A stretch of DNA of 64,000 bases from Paralvinella palmiformis. Its lineage: Eukaryota > Annelida > Polychaeta > Terebellida > Alvinellidae. Below, one piece after another: positions 25,266 through 39,300 of this stretch; within the stretch, counting starts at the first letter, position 1, and every line of letters starts with the position of its first letter. A program made the position numbers and the translations under genes. The notes beneath the pieces were generated by a model. That model ran no database searches. It was not told the DNA's origin and was given only the letters and a program-made list of their open reading frames with translations. The stretch spans positions 187,001 to 251,000 of the forward strand of contig JAODUP010000520.1 in NCBI GenBank assembly GCA_025642065.1, in the 5' to 3' direction.

Positions 25266-27320
25266 TATTCAAGCTGTATGTCTATATTTTGTTTTATATA
25301 AACATGCTCATGATATATGTCAATTTATGCCTTGTTTTAGGTCGCATTAATTCATCTAGATCTTATGTTCTCCATACATATGCTACTAGTAGATATATGA
25401 CGTGTTTTTGTGTATATGTGTTATATAATATGTACCATCAAAATTAATATTCATTAATTTTTCATTACCGTTATTTATTCATAATAGCAACAATGGCAGA
25501 TGTAATTGTATTAACTAAGATGGTGAGGGAATCTCATCATCCCCTGTCAATATCAATGTCGATTATACATATTGTCTCAAAACAGTGTCCTGGCCGGCAG
25601 TCTTCGGTTTTGCATAGATAAAGGTTTACTTCCCAAAATCCTTGTACCCCATATTTCACCTAGTGTACGCTGGTTAAATATTTTTAAATATTAAACACAG
25701 TGCGCTATAGGTATTTAGTACTAATAAAGTATATTGATTGAAAATATATATAATACAAACCCAGGTAATTAATAAGTGTCTATTTTAATTGACAGCGTTT
25801 TTTCTTGCAATCTCTAATTTTCATCTAAAACTCCGGAATAATAAGTGCATGACACGAGACATTCTGTGTAATGCAAATATCGAAGATGTCATTCTGGTTA
25901 CACCCATTATATTATAAGATCATAACCATGCAATAAATAATCATGTTTCGTTGAACTGGGTTAGTGTTCAATATATATTAACTCCATCAGTATTCAGTAT
26001 AATAATGATAATTCGGTCAGTATTCAGTATATGTCATCGTTTCACGGTCATGCGTGTTAGACACATTTCAGAAGTATATAATGCCAGTCATGACGAAGTA
26101 GTCACAGTTGGAGAAATGTTCACAGTGAAGTTATATATTTCAAAGTGGTTGATTACGACACTCAAAATGCCGAGATATGTGTCGTACATTCAAAAGATGA
26201 GTAAAACACCCAACAATTTTCAGCACACATGATCCGGATGACCAACCCCAATCCCAAACTTCTCTATTTATCCAGGTCCCTACTGATCTTGCATAGAAGG
26301 TTTTACAATGTTTGAATCCTTCACAGTTCTTCATTACTAAACTCACCTATGTGATCTTTGGAGTAAACATTTTCTCGATACTGAGATCATCAAATTAAAG
26401 CTACAATCAATGGACGTGCTTCTTTACAATGATGTAGTCCCTTTTCTTGCAACTATATTGGCTGCACATATTCAACTTTTACTGACATTTTCCAACTATA
26501 GCACAAGTCTTTTTCAATTGGCTATTAATGGCAGTTTTGTATGTTTAGTGTTTGCTTGCTTCAAATTCTTGCCATTTAATTGAAAACTGAACCTATGTCC
26601 ACTTGCATTTTATCACTATTTCAGAGCTAATAAAACATTTTTAATGGTAACACACAGGAAAATATTCTATGAACAGATGGAACTCAAATAATAGATTCAA
26701 GGTAAACTTCATGTCAACATTGAAAATGAACCTGTTATGCAATTCTAGGGTATCTTACTTTTTTCCAGTTCTAGTCATGGTCAACAAGGTTCTCTATAAA
26801 TGAATTACTAAGAGACATCTTCTACAATTGATTAACTCACGGTTTATGAAAATTTATCTCGCCTCATATGACCTCTACAAAGTGATTTGTTAATTGACCC
26901 ACAGTATTAATTTGTTAATGTTATAATAATCGAGCCAATGTTCTGAATATCTTACACCTAGAAAAAGGGTTATACTACAGTCAGAGAATACTGGGCAATA
27001 CAAATATTACTCCGTAGTTTGGGGCAAATGATGATGATGAATAAGCACATGTTTAAACTTCAATAATCCACTAACCACTGGACCAAAAATGAATCCAAAT
27101 CTCTGTCTGCATATGACTAATTTCAGGCAATAACTTCAGACTAGATTTAATTAAAACACATATCACTTAATGATGGTTTCAAGAATATTTCCTACTTTTC
27201 TGTTACCATGTTAACTCTCGCAAACATATTTTGCAATAATAGTATCATACAGCTGCTGGATAATATAAAAAATAATCTATAAAACATCTGTATTGATTTG
27301 TTTATATGATTTATTTCTGT

Positions 27321-27355
<35 letters not shown>

Positions 27356-27365
27356 GAGAGAGAGT
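27321..27365. repeat. (CA)n(TA)n(GA)n compound microsatellite
   Basis: Short CA, TA and GA tracts run one into the next, just downstream of a possible DHX37 polyadenylation signal. Confidence 0.85.
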
Positions 27366-27574
27366 GAGAGACAGTGTGTGTTACTGCTAGTCTCTTTATG
27401 CTGCCATATATCCACATATGCTATAGTGTTACAGCTAAGTGTCACCAGGTGGCCACAGTTCTCTGACATTATCATGTAAGGATTCAGGTAGCCAGGAACA
27501 ATATGCCTTTAACAAAACTGTAATTGGAAGAAGAAAAAAAACATTTTTCACTGTTAGAACTGAATAATGTGCAA

Positions 27575-27596
27575 CACACACACACACACACACACA
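27575..27596. repeat. (CA)n microsatellite in DHX37 3' UTR region
   Basis: About 22 bp of CA, starting 22 bp past the DHX37 stop codon in gene sense. Confidence 0.9.
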
Positions 27597-27617
27597 ATAA
27601 ATTAAAATAATTCATAT

Positions 27618-29022
27618 TCATCTTGCTAAATTACAAGTTGGATATAAACAGTTATTACATTTAGGCTTTTTCTCCCAAACATCGGTGAGCTTGTTCTTAT
27701 TATCCACGCCTTCTGCTAACAGAGCATTAATAAAAACCTCTGTCCTTGGCTGCAACCTATAACATAATCATAACAACAAAAATTAACAAACATGATAAGT
27801 TTGAACATATGGGTGCTGAAAAAAAATCAACACTTAAACAGTTGGTACTTACTTGGCCCAAGATTTTACCATGGTGACAGGGGCAGTCAGTAGGGTAGGT
27901 AGATATTTTTGAAGCCGAGTACAAACACTGCCCTCAAGGAATGCTCGGGCAAACCACTTGTAACGATCAATCCCTTCAGGATATTCCAGCTCCACTGCTG
28001 GTAATGACCAGAAGTGGGAACCTGAAACAAATTACATCAAAACTGTTCTATAAAACATGTTTAAGCATAAAACATATGATCCGACTGAATAAATCACAGA
28101 ACACTTTTTAACAGTATTTAAATATGTTTTTTATCAATTGAGAAACCAGATGTTCGGTATCAACGGATATATACCAAATGTACTTGTCATGTGGCAAACA
28201 ACATTTCCAGATGATTGGTCAAATTTTGGCGGGGGATCATCTAGTGGCTTAGAGAATTGACAGTGATTCATGACAAACAATGGCAACCACTCTGCTTCAA
28301 CTGCAGTAACACCTGTTGAGTACCATAGAAGTTTATCATTAATTCAACAAATCCCTAGAGACTGTCATATACATGTCTTTACATCTAAAAATGCAAAAAA
28401 TCCAACTGTAAATCTTTTGACAAATACTTAGTACCTTTACTTCAGTTTTCACATACTCGGTATAATAAATCACAAATAATTATTAGTGCAAATGTAGATT
28501 GTTTGATTATACGATGATGAACTAAGAAAGAGAAGTCACCTTTCATGTAGAGTTTAGACGTTTCTTCAACACACTGATATACAACATATTGAGCTTTACT
28601 CTTGTACAACACAGAGCCTGGATGTACAAATACAGGTTCTTCCAGCTGCAAGCTCTAACAATATAATATAAAAAATACAATTAAGAGTCTAAGACCTTCA
28701 TTCACCAAATAACACCGTCATCAGAAGAAAATACTTATATCTTTAATAGCTATGTACACTTGCAGAAGCCAATATTTATGACAGACAAGACAGGAGACTA
28801 ACATTATGAAACACAAAAAAATATGTGAGATTTACCTGGTAAGCATTTTTTAGCTTTTGGGCATTATCAGCATCTTTTGGTAATTCTGGCAACATCCTGA
28901 AATTAAATCACAATGATACAAAATTCTAAAATTTTAAGTTATATCAAAGTGCTAAAAGGCCAAATAAAGTCAGTGATAAACAGATAAATCATAAATTATA
29001 CATAATAGATATTTGTGTGAAT

Positions 29023-29060
<38 letters not shown>

Positions 29061-29268
29061 GAGAAAGCGAGTGAGAATGAATGAGAGATGTATATATGAA
29101 ATTTGTCTATTTCCTGAGATTTGTTTTGTAGCCAAAATTCTGCTTTCTTCAGCCACCCATCCAGTAGCCTCAAAGAGCAGGACATATTAGTATATATCAA
29201 AGTATTCATCTTCTGATAAACAGTTATTAGCTAAAGGTTAGTTGGATCTCACCTAAATACTTCTATCT

Positions 29269-29318
<50 letters not shown>

Positions 29319-31618
29319 ATATGATGAAGTGTATGATTGGCTGTAAACTATGTATTAATAACAATGTGTACTTATTTGTCAATGTTAATTTACCTTTAAT
29401 AATACCATTGTTATGAAAATTTGTATGATTATGTATACTTCCTGAGAAAGTTAATCTCTGTTGTTGAAGAGAGTGATACATGCTCTATAGTTCTGGTAGG
29501 TGATTTCAATGTAAAGGTTGGTAGTATTTTTGAAAAAGAGTTGTTAAATTTGGTCAAGACCTGTAACATGTATAAATCTGACTATGAGTGGTTTGGCAGT
29601 AGTAGTGACAGATCACATACATAAGTGATGTCCATTTTACAACATCATGGCTACATCACTATTTATGTAGTTTTTCGGTGGACAATAACATCTCTGAGAT
29701 TAAAATCACAGATAAACTTCCAAGTTCACATCATTTACCACTTTCTGTTGTATTTAGCCATGATCATCATATAGCTAATGATACTGCCAACAGAGATAAT
29801 CCCAGTAAATCTTATTCGCACAACCAAACCTGTAACTGGCACAAGGTCACATCTGAAGATATTAGCAGATACGAATACACCACAAAGACGTTCCTCTGTA
29901 ATATCCGGATACCACTCGAAGCCCTAAGACAATGCCAGGTAATGGAAGAAACAGCATGTGCAGATGCCTTAGCCACATCCTTATCACACAAAGACATGAT
30001 GGCTTTCTGGAAGTCTATTGGGAATTTGAGTGATAAAAGCATACCACTGGCAACATTCATTAATGGTATCACAGGTGCAGGGAAAATGAGTGAAATGTGG
30101 AGTCAACACTACAGCGGAATTCTGAACTGTGTTAACAATGTAACCAAAAAATGCCATGTTCAATCATTATTAAATTCCATAGATTCCACGGATCAATTTA
30201 TCATCACGCCAAACAACATTGCTATGGCAATTAGGGATCTAGAGAGAGGAAAAATCGGTTGAATTTGATTTACTAGCAAATTATATACTCCTTTTATTAT
30301 ACAAGGTCACTTGCCTGATAACATTATGAAAACGATCATTATTCCACCTATTAAGAGTAAAACCGATGATGCAAGTGACAAGAACAATTATAGACCAATA
30401 GCGTTGATCACTGCTGCATCAAAGTTACTGGAACTTGTGCTTTTAAATAATATAGAGACATGTATTGAGTCTAGTCATAATCAATTTGGTTTTAAATCCA
30501 AACATGTTTCTGACATGTGTATTTATTCTTTGAAAAAATGTCATCTAATACTAGAGACAGCATAACAGTCCTGTATTTTGGTGTTTTCTTGACACCTCTT
30601 ATCCTTCTGACAGAATTAATTATTGGTCACTGTTTGAAAAACTTGCCAGATGAGGGGTTCCTTTGTTGGTTGTAAGATTATTATGTGTTTGGTCAACTTC
30701 AGTATATATAAAAACCAGTAATTGTGTCCGACAGGATGGAATTTTATCTCCTCGATTATTCTCTTTGTATATAGACGACCTCAGGACACTATTACCTGAT
30801 ACAAAAGTTGGTTGTTACATTGACAGTATGTGTGTAAATCACTTTTTTAATGCAGACAACAATGTGTTTATTGGCCCCGTCTGCCACTGGTCTACAGAAA
30901 CTTATTGATGTATGTCTACAATATGGAGTTGTACACTATATGGTATACCATCCAGTTAAATTTATATGAATGACTACACTTTCTAAAAGGTACAAGCTGT
31001 CCATTCTTTCATTAAACCTGACTTTGTGTACACAGATTTCATAAAATATCTCTGTGTTGTTCTCAATAACAATTTTAATTATGACAGAGATATCAGTCAC
31101 CAGTTGAGATGCCTATATGGAAGCTCAAATACTATTCTATGTAAATTTGCATATTGTATGTAAAAAGTGAAGCTCCACCTTCTTGAATCATACTGATTAA
31201 CTCTTTTAAGTTCTACAGTATGGTGTGACTACCCCATGCCAAGTGTATCCAAACTTAGAGTAGCGTATAACAATATGTTTCATCATTTATTAGGCTATGG
31301 TAAACGCGATAGCACCATTGACACATATGAAACATGGATACGTAAAGCATATTTCACATTTCGCCAAAGGTTGTTGTCATTTAGAAATAATAATACTAAC
31401 ACATGATGGTGACATAACTACATGTGGGGGCAGTGGGACAATTCGTTATATATTTGTTATAATTTATTGGCAAATGTTTGTGATATATTAAATCTTATCT
31501 TTTAGTATGCTATTTTTTATTCTTATCTAGTCTTTTTATGTTACGTATGTATGAATGTACACACTATGGGTGTTTTTACCTGAAATAAAATATATTTATC
31601 TATCTACACACACACACA

Positions 31619-31669
<51 letters not shown>

Positions 31670-34600
31670 GATATATGTATATATATATAGTTTAAAGTTG
31701 TTAATTAGAACACATAATTTTCATGTCCTGGAAGTGCAGTTCTATTTGGAAACCTAAAATAATTTGACACACATTTATCCCGTTTTTAATATCTGGCTGT
31801 CAGAACAATTGGATGTTAGCAAACTGATGGATCTCTTAACATGATTACAAATTATATGTCGTAAGATATATAACTTACCTAGCTACGTGATCTCCCAAAC
31901 CAGCAAGTATGATCTGTCTCATTAGTCTGGCTTGTAGATCTGTTGGCGGCTTCATCTGTGGATCCATAACAATCTCAGCTTCAGGTATTACTGAATTCAC
32001 TGTTTAAAAAGCAAAACAATTATTTGTCAATTGTAGAATACACTGATATCTGATACACACTGATGGATACATTTACAATCTAAGCATTACATTTTACACA
32101 ATATTTTGCAGGTTAAATGGGTCAGGAAAAGAAATTAGTCAGTTGTATTCATATGAATTAATTAATATAGCCTGTTTTCTAACTGACTTAATAGGTAGCT
32201 AGATATATTGTATACAAAATTAACATGTACACAAGCCTTTAACCATCATTCATCTTGGATCATATTGTAAATAAAATAAAAATTGCTAGAGTATAAAAAG
32301 ACAAGTAATGCTCAGATGTATTGTTATTTCTATCTTTAAGACATTATTTTAAACCATTAATTATTTGACACTTTTGACTGAATCAATAATAATGACTTCA
32401 TACAAAATGTTTTATAATCTAAATGATCTACAAAGAGAGATAATCATTTTTCACTTAAGTGTATAAAATAATAATTTGCTTCTAGGCATATTGATATTAA
32501 AAGTGCAACTAGGTATTTATTTCTGCATTTGAAAAAAAAAGGGAATGCAGACTAGTATCTATTCTCATCATTCTGTTGTTCACTACATATTTTATGTAAA
32601 TTTGAAAATTCCAACTCAAGCAATGATCTGGAAAATTTGAAAGTGAAATAAACAGTTCTAACTGGCAATATAATGGTAAAACAAATCATACACATACTAC
32701 TAGTATATTATCATCTCGTGGCTCTGACTGTCATGTAATAACACTGTCAGTTGTCAAGTTAAGCTTAATTAAAGTAATTGTATACACATCTATGGTTATC
32801 ACAATATGTACATGTCTACGTGTTTATCCAGGAGAGTTTCGAAGCAGGGAAGCAAGTTCACATGTGATTTTAACTAATCAGTGTGTCATAGTATAATCAT
32901 TGAAGTGTTCCTCAAACTAGTCTGAGCAATTACCTGTGTTTGTAAGCTGAGCTCTCAGTTTACGGATTTCAACCATGGCTTTATACCTCAAACCATGCTC
33001 ATCACAGAAGTGTGATCTACCGCCATCAAACTCCCACGCTCCAACAGCCTTCAACATCACCATCAGATCACCTAACAATAGTGAGTTACCCTAGAAAACA
33101 ATACTCAGAATATAAAAAAAAACTCAACGAACCACATACAGGAGACCAACATTTTGATGTTATATCATTGTTAAATGATCTGTTCCAAATAACACTAAAC
33201 TAGTTAAAATTAGAAAAATTAGCAGTGAATTGAAATCACAAAAGTTAACAATAACAGTAAAAGAATAAAAATTATACTAAACATGTGTAATACTCACAAA
33301 ACCAGCCCATGTCTTTCTCACATGGGAAGCTTTTAATCTCCTTTGCTTCTGTTCTTCTTTCTATGGAATCATACACAAAATATATATAATTTATAACAAT
33401 AAAGATAAACAAAGATCTTATTCACATTTTGTCTACTAATATAACCATTTTCATATATAACGTGATAAACTGCCCTGCCTAACACAAGATTCTATAGCAA
33501 TTGCTAATTATTACATTTAATATTACTAATATTGTACAGTCTTATACAGTGTTTATTTAATTGGTTTATCTTTGTGCCATTTCAACTGTCATAGCAATTC
33601 TGCATGCCATATAAATCATGTAGCATAAAGTATTCCAGAACAGAAAATGCTTCACACATTCACTTATTCATACCCCCCCCCCTTCTCTCTCTTTGTGTAT
33701 GTGTGTGTCTGCATGAGAGAGAGGAGAGAGAGTGAGAGAGAGCATGAATGCATGCATGTATGTCTTAGCAGTGGATGAAAATCCACAAATGCAGATAACT
33801 ACAAATCATTATGACAACACTGGACATTTCAGACTGTTACTCATTTTACAATACTAATTTGTTAATTTTGGACTATACCTCATAATTCAAGTAATATATA
33901 AGTCAAATTAGGAGAGTGAGCATTTATAACTTTTTAATCAGATTAAACTTTTTATTATCTTCAAGCATCTGACAAGTTCAGACACTGGCAAATATCTGCT
34001 TTATTTTCATAATAATTTACTCTTTGTTCACTTCAGAAACAAAGTATCACTAGTTAATTTATCTAATGACATTTACTTGTATCTGTATACATTTTTGCCA
34101 ACACATTACTATATTACTTGTATCATGGAAATACAGCATTAGGAAGTCGAGCTTGAGCATTCCTAGAACACAAGTAAACATCTAATCAGTGGCTTCTGAC
34201 ATCAGAATCATAAGATGTAGATGATAGAATTACCATGGTATTAATCAAACAAATAGGTGATGACTGCATTTTGTCAATTTTGTTACCCTAATGATAAAAT
34301 ACAATAACTAATATCAAAAGAAACAAAAACAAATTTGGTGACTGACCATGTGAAAATACCATAATATATTCATATGTAAGCTAAGTGATTACATGCTGAG
34401 CTAATATATACAAAGCACATCTTAACAAATTAGCAACATTACAAAATGAAGTGATTCATGCAAAACAAATATGTAAACACTTATATTTCACTTTTTGATA
34501 CGTGAAAATCTTGAAACAAGACAATTGTAATAGATCTGTAACTAAGTGGGTATTTTTGCATAATTTTGTTAATGATAAAGATTTACCAGCATGTGCATCA

Positions 34601-36327
34601 GAACAACAAAAAGAAGTTTCTTTTTTAAATTTCTGAATCTGTGGACGAATCTAGATTAAAGTTTAATTTATAAAAAATATACAAATACCATATAACAAAG
34701 CAAACAGTGAGTCTATACTGATGCTTTTTTACAATCAAGATCTAATTGATGAGGTAAACATTGTACATATACATACAATAATATGGCATATTTGCAATTA
34801 CACCTACCATCAAGATACGAGTAAGAAGTATTTGTCGGTGGTAATTATTTTACTTTACTTAATATTCAAATCATTACAATAATTTTGGTAGAATTAAATC
34901 CTTGAGAACCACTGTTCTACACAAACAATATTCTCACAATATAATTTCATAAAGGTAATTATTTATAATTTATAAATCTTACCTCCATAGCCACAATAAG
35001 AAGCATTCTCCACTGATATTTGTGTTTTATCTAAAATGTGTACCTTTGAAGTAAACTACTACTGTGACTACCAGTACTATCACAACCAGTTACCTCTGCC
35101 TCTGTTGTTGACTCTTGAAGATTATCAACAAATATTTCCTGGACAGAAAGTGCAGCCACCATAGCAATAACGTAGGGCAATAATTGATGCTGATGACCAA
35201 GTGACAACATTTTGCCATATCTGGGTGATACAGGAAAACAAGCCATCACGTGTCCCAGTGGTGTGATCTTTGCACACATCTCGCCTGTGAAATATAAGAA
35301 CAGTAATTCATATTTTAATGATGAACTAAATGCATTATTTGTGACCTAAGTGGAAGAGCTACCGTATATACTCGAGTATAAGTTGATTTTTTTGGGTAGG
35401 GAAGAGGGAGTCCTATAAGCTGAAGGAAAGATGTTTTCAGCCATCCTTGACACACAACACTATGGGATTCAACCCAATAAGAGCCAGAGTCAGAATAAAA
35501 TTGTCACATTGCTGCCTACTAATCCATTATTATTCAATAAATAACAATTACTTTTCAACAAACTGTTATTTGGATCTCACTAACATGCAGGTCTTTATGT
35601 AATAATAGTTGATAGTCACTCGCTGTTACCTACCAGTACCTCTAGATGTGCTGAGAAACAATGAATTAATAACACTTGCCTTACTGAAGTTACAATCAGG
35701 TGTGTTTGTGTGAGCAATAGTTGGAACAAAATCTCCAGATCTTTGCCTACTAGCCTTATTCAATAAATAACAATTAATTTTCACCAAACTGTTATTTGGA
35801 TCTCACAAACATTCCAATCTTTATGTAATAGTACTTGATAGTCATACACTGTCAACTACCGGTACTTCCAGATGATATAGGAATCACTGTTCACATTGCA
35901 AACCTTGCTCGCCACTGGCTGTGAAACAATTAATTAATAACACTTGCCAGTTGAAGTCATGATCAGGCATGTTTGGTGTGACAAGTTTGTTTATTAGTTA
36001 TAACATCAAAGGGAAATGCGTGTGTGTGTGTTTGTGTCTGTGTGTTTGTTGCTGGGTCAGCTTTTTCACGAATGATGACAATGATTAAATTTTTGAGGGA
36101 TTTTAAGCCAATACTTGACCTCGACTTATACGGTGAGCATATGTCAAAGGAAAGAATTACAGAGTCAAAAATTAACCTCGACTTATCTGCTGGGTCGACT
36201 TATATGCGAGTTTATACGGTGTGTTATTTACCTGGAACACATAACCAAGTTACATTGTTTTTAAAAACTGAACACAACTGATTTGGAACTGGACTGATCT
36301 AATGAGAAATTCTTGTGTACATTAAAT

Positions 36328-36377
<50 letters not shown>

Positions 36378-39300
36378 ATACTGTATATATATATATATAT
36401 ATATATATACATACATACAGTATGGCTCCACTATAACATGGATGTTAGGGTCCACAAGCTGTTGACCATATTATAGGTGGACTGTCAATCAAGAGCAATC
36501 AGCTATCAGTATTATAATTTCTCAATGTATCTAAGGTCTGACACTGAATGAGCATCTGTACAATTTACTTGAAATCAGTGTGGTGAGAAACATTTAGAAA
36601 TACCTAGCATTAAAGCTGATAACTTGATTGGACCCAAATGTAAATGCTGCCCTATACTGAGTATCTCCAGAAACATTCAGGTCCATGCAGATTTGATCAT
36701 AACTATTAAAAGTACTGACAAAAGTATATTTATCTCATCTATATATTTCTGAATCTGTATGTCTACGGTTTGTTAAGAAGGCAAGAACCCAAACTCTCAA
36801 CTTTTTATACTAAGACATATAGTTCTCATAGATGTTCCCTTATAACAAAATCCCCAAAATAAAATCACCCTCACCTCATAGTGTCTGAACGTAGACTGCT
36901 CAAATCAGAACACATAGCAATACTTAAAAGCAACGAGTTTTAACATTTTTTAGTTACACAGATGTAAATACTACATAACTATACCTTTTGTCTCTTTAAA
37001 TGACTTCGGGGCTGGTGGCTTCTCTAATGCACCTAATGACACTAATAACCTCTCAGCAGCCTTGTGAAATGGATATAAAAAGAAACAGAATATACATGAA
37101 ACAATTAAACACTCACACACACACACAGAGGGAGGGATAAATTGAAAGTAGGGGCTATGGTCCAGCTGATTTTAACCTATTTCATTGATAATATATTGTA
37201 AAGAAATAATCCAGTTCAGTGGCACACCTAGTACAGGGGTTGGGCAAATTTATAATCTGGGTACGATGCAAAGTTCATCAACAATGATCAGATGGAAAGG
37301 AAACTTAGGAAGGATAAACAAGTCTGAAAAGGTGAGTTTTCAAATGGTGATGGAAAGAAACTATGCTATTTGATGACTTAATACGTTTAGAGAGTGAACT
37401 TCAAAGAGTAGATAACCGGTAAAACCCTCTAGTTAATGGTGTCAGAGTTGCACTCTTCCAATAAGGAACTTGTCTTTTGATCAACCTGTTGTTACAAATT
37501 AATGCACTATAGCCACACATGAAGCATATCAATCAAATTAATTTAATTTCACAGGGAACCTGTTCAGTGATGGTGACACTATCGAGCTGCTGTTAAACCA
37601 TTTCACTTGTATTAATTGTTGATAATAATGTCATCAAGCCATTCAGTACTTGGATATTTTGAAATTGTCCAAGTTCAGAGATAATTTTGTTCAATGGCAC
37701 AGATCATGTAACTTTCCAAAATGGCATTAAAACACAGTTTAACATTGTTAACTTAATGGCTAACATGTTCATAGACTGAACCATTCTTATCCACTTGGCT
37801 ATGTAGGTTAAAAAAAAAGATCTTATCCTGTAAAATGACTCTCACCAAACTATTTTAAATACAAATATACTAAATATAAACAATTATAAGATCCACTAGA
37901 AATTAATTAACTGGGAAAGTCTAACCAAGGTATCCTACTAAAAAGAAAAATTTGGTCAGCTATTTTCTTTTTGAGTTAGGGCACTCCAATAGTGTGTTGG
38001 TTGGAACACTGCACTACAAACCTCCAGGTTGTGGATTCAAATCCAACTCACAGTTGTGCTTGTGGAATGTTTTCCCTAACAAGTCGCCCATTGGCCATAT
38101 CTCAGGTATGATCAGAGCCAAGGCGAAACAAAAGCTGAAGCTGCCCAGATAATCAAATCTGGGTGCAAACTGATAACTTTGTATGTCTGGCCTCATTTCA
38201 AGCTAGACACACACACACACACACAAACACACGCACACATGTGCATCCACACAGGGTGAGAGAGAGAGAGACACAAAAGAGAGTGAATAACAATAATAGC
38301 TTTATTTCAAACATATTTTATATTCTAACCTTCAAGGCCTCCAAGTCTGGTGGTGTTGGAAATGGGAAATTAACAACTTTGTCTATATGCATATCCTGTT
38401 TGTAATAGATTAAAATATGAAAAACATTTGTTACATAGGTGACATGTCGGCTGCAATATGAGATAAAAATAAACAGCCTTACTACTGGAGTAAGAATAAA
38501 CACAGCTCGTTGTTGTATTAAAACAACCTAAACAAACGAAACAACATAGTCAGACCTTCATTTGTAGAACAAGATCATCCACAGGACGGCGTGTAATTTC
38601 TGGTGGAGAGAATTTCTCAAAACTGTCATTGAACACAGCAGATGAATAAAGTCTGTAAAATGAAACAAGTTTACACGTCATAAAAAGACATGGAATATTA
38701 TTTGCAGCCTCAATTTCAAGCTTCATCAGCAAAAGAAAAGGTAGAATATCTATTACAAAATGATATGCCAAATTTAATCATGATGCTAGGTGATAAGTGA
38801 TGTGTATCAATAAACATTCCTGGCAAACATCTTGAGGTGTGATTTCACCAAATATTTTAATATATTCTGTTCTCTTAGGCTGCAAGAATCAATGGGTGCA
38901 CTTTGGATAGGTTCATTTTGAACAGCTTCAGTATATTCTGTTCCAATTCGCTCTCAGGTGAAGTAATGTATTAGGCATGTATTTGAGTCGAGTTGAATAG
39001 TTTAGTCCCTGGTCACATCTGAGACATATGATTGTCTGGCAAAGGGAAATAAGTCCCACAACTGCATGCATAAGTCAGATTCAAACCCACAACCTGGAGG
39101 TTTACCAAGCAGTGCTCTAACCACTGCACCACTGGCAGTGATACACATAATAAAATAACAACTTCAGGTATGATATAGAAAATGTGATGTAAACAACAAT
39201 TTTAAAATAATATTTATATTTTAAAAACAGTAATATTCATATGCAGTCTAACCTCACTGTTATGCCAACTTTGGGACCTGACTGAAAGTTGGCATTGTGG

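Larger units (their letters stand above)
25266..27617. other. intergenic DNA downstream of DHX37
   Basis: No conserved exon is recognised. The plus frame at 25951-26232 (93 codons) has no known domain. The DHX37 3' UTR presumably occupies the upper part of this stretch. A minus-strand AATAAA is present at 27310-27315, about 300 bp past the DHX37 stop, and could be its polyadenylation signal (inference). Microsatellites lie at 27321-27365 and 27575-27596. Confidence 0.5.
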
